A stretch of DNA of 64,000 nucleotides from JB111 sp049856295 (GTDB taxonomy: Bacteria > Actinomycetota > Actinomycetes > Actinomycetales > Actinomycetaceae): the NCBI RefSeq assembly GCF_049856295.1, contig NZ_JBNDMZ010000008.1:140859-204858 (forward strand). Direction: 5' to 3'. Below are positions 59,082 through 64,000 of this stretch, piece after piece. The notes beneath the pieces were generated by a model, which did no database searches, had not been told where the DNA came from, and worked only from the letters and a program-made list of their open reading frames with translations. A program made the translations under genes and the position numbers. Positions within the stretch are counted from its first letter, which is position 1. Each line of letters begins with the position of its first letter.

Positions 59082-60188
59082 TCAGCCGTCCGTGGGCAGC
59101 GCGCCGAACTCCGTGAGCATCCCGAGGACCCGCTCGTCCATCGCGACCTGGGCGAGGAGGATGCCGATGCTGCCGTCGGGGGCGACGAAGAAGTCCGTGC
59201 CCAGCCCGCCCGACCACCCCCACCGGCCGGCGGACGGCCCGGACGTCGTGACCGAGACGCCGTACCCCCACCCGGTGGAGTCCCAGAAGCCGGGGAAGAA
59301 GCTCTCCGGCGTCTTGGCGGTCTCCGGGACCTGGTCCGTGCGGAGCGCGGTGAGCAGCTCCGCGGGGATCAGCTCTCCCGCCGCGAGCGCCCGCAGGAAC
59401 GCGTGGAGGTCGGTGAGCGTGGAGACGAGCTCGGCGTGCCCCACCTCGAAGGGCGGGGCGACGTAGAAGCCCCCGCCGGCCGGCTCGATCTCCTCGAACC
59501 CGTCGGCCCCGCGGCGGTAGGCGGCGGGGAGCCGGTGGGCCCGGCTCGCCGGGACGACGAAGCCCGTGTCCGTCATGCCGAGCGGGCCGAACAGCTCGTC
59601 GGCCAGGACGACGGCGGTCGAGGTGCCGGCGACCCGGCCCAGCAGGATCCCGAGGATCCCGAACGAGTGGTGGTACCGCCAGCCCTCGCCCGGCTGGACT
59701 GCGAGGGGCAGCGTGGCCAGCGCGGCGAGCCAGTCGTCCTGGCCGAGGCGCGGCGGGGCCTCGTCGGCCTCGGTCCCGTTCGCCGCCATCGCGTCGGCGA
59801 GCGGGGAGCCGGGAGCGAGGGCGCCGTAGCCGGACATGTTGGTGAGGAGGTGGCGCAGCGTGATCGGTCGGCGCGCGGGCACGGTCTCGTCCAATCCCGC
59901 CGCCGGGTGGACGAGGACACGCCGATCGGCGAGCTCGGGCACCCAGTGGTCGACCGGTGCGTCGAGGTCGAGGTCGCCGCGCGCGACGAGCCGCAGCGCC
60001 GCCACGGCGGTGACGACCTTCGTCATCGACTGGATGCGCACGATCGCGTCCGGGGACGCGGCGGGTCCGCCGACGGTGAGGTGGCCGACCGCGACCGGAT
60101 CGAGGTCCCGGCCGAGTGTCGCAACCACCCCGGGGACGGTGCCCTCGTCGACGTGGCGGGTGAGCGCGGACCTCGTCGTCGCGGGCAT
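59082..60188 (-). CDS. Beta-lactamase-fold serine hydrolase
   Basis: A 368-residue protein of the class C beta-lactamase/EstB/D-aminopeptidase superfamily. The nucleophile motif SMTK is near residue 54, the Tyr motif is in WRYHHSFGILGILLGRV near 170 (YHH where YSN is usual), and the third motif is in GRWGWSGGLGTDF near 315. It lacks a signal peptide, so it is probably a cytoplasmic esterase and not a resistance enzyme. TAGGTT lies six bases before the ATG at 60188, suggesting leaderless translation. It faces away from the secreted phosphoesterase gene. Confidence 0.88.
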   Translation of the reverse strand: MPATTRSALTRHVDEGTVPGVVATLGRDLDPVAVGHLTVGGPAASPDAIVRIQSMTKVVTAVAALRLVARGDLDLDAPVDHWVPELADRRVLVHPAAGLDETVPARRPITLRHLLTNMSGYGALAPGSPLADAMAANGTEADEAPPRLGQDDWLAALATLPLAVQPGEGWRYHHSFGILGILLGRVAGTSTAVVLADELFGPLGMTDTGFVVPASRAHRLPAAYRRGADGFEEIEPAGGGFYVAPPFEVGHAELVSTLTDLHAFLRALAAGELIPAELLTALRTDQVPETAKTPESFFPGFWDSTGWGYGVSVTTSGPSAGRWGWSGGLGTDFFVAPDGSIGILLAQVAMDERVLGMLTEFGALPTDG

Positions 60189-60382
60189 ATCGCCAACCTA
60201 CCGCCGGAGCCCGGCGGGCGGAACGGGAGGGCGGCCGCGGTCCGGGCGTCCGTCCCGGGGCGGGAGTTCACCGAACGGGCCCGTCCGGTTCACCTTCGGA
60301 TGACATCGTCCGGGTTGCCCGTCACACGGCTCCCCCTCCGGCTCCCTCGGGCCGGCCGTACCCGTCTGGAGAGATGTCAACG

Positions 60383-63300
60383 ATGCGTAGATCTTGGACC
60401 TCGGGGCTGCTCGCCTCGGCCGCGGCGCTCGCGGTGGTGACCGCCACGGTCCCCGCCGCTGCCACCCCCGACGACGGCGGGGCGATCCCCCTCCCGGCGG
60501 CCCCCGGCGCCGCGCAGCCCGACTACGGTCCGGTCGAGCCGGACCCGGGCCAGGTCGCCGCGGGTGAGCCGACCGTCAACGTCGACGAGGGCGAGCGCGT
60601 GAGCGGTGTGCACACCGTCGTCACCACCCCGAGCGTGGCCGGCGAGAACCCCGCGAACATCGAGATCGACGGGGTCGCCGACGAGGACGCGCGGGTCACC
60701 CTCGGCGCCGAGGCGCTTGCCGAGACCGATGCCGCGTTCGTCCTCGACGTCACCGCCGCGGTCGAGATCGCCTACAGCAACTACCTCATGGTCAACGGCG
60801 AGCGGGTGGGGATCCTCGAGCAGATCGCCAACGTCAACGACCACCCGATCAACCTCCCCGCCGACCTCGTCACGCTCGGGCACAACGAGATCGAGTTCCA
60901 CACCGGGACCCGCGCCTCGACCTGCGGCATCAACCACGACGACGTCGTCATCGGCAACTTCCGCCTCCAGATCCCCGGCGGCGAGCAGTTCAGCAACCCG
61001 GCCAACCCCACCACCGGCCCCGCCCCGGGCGCGGACGGGCTGTACAACATCGGTGACGGCAACTGCGGATCGAGCAGCAAGCCCCGCTTCCTCACCACGG
61101 AGTTCACGGTCGACGCCGAGCCGAACGAGCACTCCGGCCTGCTCCTCGAGCTCGACACCACCGCGCTCGAGGACGGCGAGCACACCCTGACCGTGACGAC
61201 CGACGCGGGCGCGACCACCGAGCGCACGATCGTCGTCGACAACACCGGCCCCGCGCTCGTCTCCTCCACGCCCACCGACGGTGACCACCTCCTCGGCGAC
61301 GCGGTCGTCACCGCCGAGGTCGCGGACGAGGCCGGCGTGACCGGCGACGTCGCGCTCACCCTCGACGGCACCCCGATCGCGGCCGGCACCACGATCTCGT
61401 CCGACACCCTGAGCGAGGGCGCCCACGAGCTCGTCGTCGAGTCGACCGACGCGCTCGGCACCACCTCGCGCCACGTCGTCGAGTTCACCTCCGCCCCGAA
61501 CACCCCGGGAATCGCGGACCTGTCGCCCGCGACCGGGACCGCCGGCGTCGGGCTCGACGCGCCGCTCGCGGCAACGGTGACGGACCCGCACGGCGACGAC
61601 GTCGACGCGACCTTCTACGTGGCCGAGCCCGAGCTGCCGTCGGCCGCCTACCAGGGCACGACCGAGGAGCTCCCGCTCGGCCAGCTCGACCTCACCGGCC
61701 AGGAGGAGGCCGACGCCGCGCCGCTCGCCCCGGGCGACGACGAGGTGCTGCGCAGTCCTGCGGCCGAGGGCGTGACGTACCAGCGGTTCGACGTCCCGGT
61801 CGAGAGCGACGGCGAGCAGATCGTCTCCTGGTCCGGCGAGGTCGACCCGGCCCGCGGCGCCCGCCTCTACGTGTGGGACGGCGTCGAGCTGGCCTGGGAC
61901 CTCCTGCAGGACGCCCGCGGCACCGCCGACGGCGCGACCGAGCTCGGCGGGACCGCCGACGCCCAGCACGTCGACGACGGCACCGTCCACCTGCTCGTCG
62001 AGGGCTACGACCCCTTCGCCGACGACATCGAGGACCCCGTCGCCGACTCGTTCCGCGACCCGGAGACCTACGACTTCGCGATCGCGCACAACACGGACAC
62101 CCAGTACCTGTCCGAGGGCGCCGTCGACCAGGAGGGCGCCGCCGCGGACCGCTTCCGGGACGCCTACGTCGACACCACGCAGTGGATCGCGGACAACGCC
62201 GACGAGCGGAACATCGCCTACGCCCTGCACACCGGTGACCTGGTCAACGACGACACCGTCGTGACCGACGACCCGGACTGGATCGCCCACGCCCGGGCGC
62301 AGTACGACGTCGCCGACGAGGCGCAGTCGATCCTCGACGATGCCGGCATCCCCAACGGTGTCCTGCCCGGCAACCACGACAACCGGTACGGCAACGACAA
62401 CTCGCTCTACAACGAGTACTTCGGTCCGGAGCGGTACGAGGCCCTGTCCGAGAACTGGGAGAACGCGGAGTACGGCGGCCCGTGGCGCGAGGGCGACAAC
62501 CAGAACCACTACGACCTGTTCTCCGCCGGCGGGCTGGACTTCGTCGTCGTGCACCTCGGCTACCTCGCCACGGCCGAGGAGCTGGCCTGGGCGAACGAGA
62601 TCCTCGCGCAGTACCCGGACCGCAACGCGATCCTCGCCTCGCACGAGTACATCAACGCCTCGACGGCGCCGGACGCGCGCGGGGCGACGCACACCGCGCA
62701 CTGGGGCCAGAACCTCTGGAACGACGTCGTCACGCAGAACCCGAACATCGTCCTCGTGCTCTCGGGCCACGTCCACGGCGTGGGGACCAACGTCCGGCAC
62801 GACGTCGCGGAGCCCGGTCACCACGTGGTCGAGCTGCTCGCCGACTACCAGGAGTACCTGGTCGACGACGAGAAGACCGCCGGCTTCATGCGCCTGCTGC
62901 AGTTCGACGTGGACCGCTCGGAGCTGACGGTGGACACCTACTCCGCCCGCCTCGACAACTTCGGGGCGAACGAGTTCGACTCGGCCACCAACCGTGACTA
63001 CGACGGCACCGAGGACGACTTCACCGTGCCGATCGACCTCACGACGCGCACCACCTCGATCGCCACCGACTCGGTGCTCGTCACCGCCTACTCCGACGAG
63101 GAGATCGGCACCGACACCGTCGCGTCCGGCGAGACCGCGACCGTCGAGTGGTCCGGCCTCGAGCCGGCCACGACCTACGGCTGGTACGTCGTCGCGCAGA
63201 ACGCCACGGGCGGAGAGGCCGTCTCGCCGGTCGCGACCTTCACGACGACGTCCGACGGCGGCGAGGAGCCCGGCCCCGACCCGGAGCCGGAGCCTGGGCC

Positions 63301-63998
63301 GGAGCCGGTGCCGCCGACTCCGGGGCGTGGGTTCTACCTCAACGACGGCTGGGACGCGGTCGCGGAGCACGAGTTCTCCTTCGGCCGGGTCGGTGACGAG
63401 GTGCTCGTGGGTGACTGGGACGGTGACGGGAAGCGACTCGCTCGCGGTCCGTCGCGGGAACAGCTACTTCCTGTCCAACTCGCTGTACGGCGGGAACGCG
63501 GACGTCGAGCTCGACTACGGCCGGGCGAGCGACACGGTGCTCGTGGGTGACTGGGACGGTGACGGCGTGGACACCTTCGCCGTGCGCCGGGGGAACAGCT
63601 ACTTCGTGTCCAACACCCTGGAGTCCGGGGACGCGGAGACCGAGCTGGACTACGGCCGCGCCCCCGACGCCGTCCTCGTGGGTGACTACGACGGCGACGC
63701 GATCGACACGTTCACGGTGCGTCGGGGGAACCGGTACTTCATCGCCAACTCGCTCACCGGTGGGAACGCGGACTCCGAGCTCGCCTACGGCCGGGCCACG
63801 GACGAGGTGTACGTCGGTGACTGGGACGGTGACGCGGTCGACACGTTCGCGGTGCGGCGTGGGATCACGTTCTTCGTCTCGAACTCGCTGACGTCCACGG
63901 TCGCCGAGATCGAGCAGGACTACGGCCGCTCCGGTGACGAGGTCTTCGTCGGCGACTGGGACGGCAACGGCACCGACACCGTCGGCATCCGCCGCTGA
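60383..63998 (+). CDS. Secreted metallophosphoesterase with C-terminal repeat array; frameshifted
   Basis: A large exported protein, 1204 residues if one extra base near 63431 is removed. A signal peptide (RRSWTSGLLASAAALAVVTA, then PAAATP) precedes Ig-like and linker regions (about 60-450). The phosphoesterase core (about 565-860) has NTDTQYL, HTGDLVND, LPGNHDNR, ASHEYIN and LSGHVHG. A fibronectin-like domain and a PEPEPGPEP linker lead to five 45-residue FG-GAP-like repeats (GDWDGDG, then AVRRGNSYF). ATG at 60383 fits GGAGAG at nine bases better than ATG at 60374. Without correction the frame ends in nonsense after residue 1018 or so. Confidence 0.85.
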
Positions 63999-64000
63999 CC

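Noticed and set aside
60377..63370. 997-codon minus-strand frame opposite the phosphoesterase
   Set aside because: Val/Gly/Arg-rich shadow with no domain; the plus strand has a signal peptide and metal-binding motifs.

Overview
The window comes from a chromosome of a high-GC actinomycete. Coding GC is very high, third codon positions are almost all G or C, and GTG and TTG starts are common. Several markers fit Actinomycetota: a mycothiol S-conjugate amidase (Mca), a monomeric NADP isocitrate dehydrogenase, a PIN-PhoH protein, DUF3151, DUF4307 and an ECF42 sigma factor with DGPF partners. The order greA / DUF4307 / mca / small membrane protein / hemolysin III / short Z-prenyl synthase / PIN-PhoH / xseB-xseA / ispH / ychF matches, from memory, the Mycobacterium tuberculosis Rv1080c-Rv1112 stretch. 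The overall style suggests Micrococcales (Cellulomonas- or Georgenia-like), but I cannot name the genus. I found no rRNA, tRNA, CRISPR array or insertion sequence.

Region 1 (1-13 kb) is mixed metabolism and stress: a methyltransferase-GNAT fusion, a P-loop kinase, an AspT/YidE-type antiporter, a LURP-one protein, a MerR-GyrI sensor, a UvrA-like ABC protein, isocitrate dehydrogenase, MsrA and an AI-2E family permease. Region 2 (13-39 kb) is the conserved core: ilvA, greA, mca, ppk2, hemolysin III, uppS-like, phoH2 (with a possible small upstream partner), the DUF3151-xseA-xseB-carbonic anhydrase operon, ispH, two tandem related membrane proteins, rmuC, a DUF421 protein, a two-component system beside an FtsX-type ABC exporter, and ychF.

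Region 3 (39.1-50.6 kb) is accessory. Directly behind ychF lies a lower-GC islet (a short-chain dehydrogenase and a divergent MmyB-type regulator) that ends in a decayed copy of the ychF 3' end, which points to site-specific insertion. It is followed by small genes: DUF1801, AlkD, an ankyrin protein, a hydrolase, a DksA-type protein, YtoQ, an AraC-GyrI regulator and two GNATs. Three type II toxin-antitoxin pairs (MazF-like, Phd/VapC, FitA/VapC) sit among them.

Region 4 (50.6-64 kb) holds an ECF42 operon with a matching promoter, ArfB, a BCCT transporter, a TetR-controlled MFS exporter, acylphosphatase, a TipA-like regulator, a beta-lactamase-fold hydrolase and a large secreted metallophosphoesterase with a C-terminal repeat array. 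An assembly gap of ten Ns at 55289-55298 hides the 3' end of the MFS gene, and a one-base frameshift near 63431 breaks the phosphoesterase.

A window-wide pattern is leaderless initiation: at least sixteen genes have a -10-like hexamer six (once seven) bases before the start codon. Terminators, operators and small repeats are listed where they can be seen directly.
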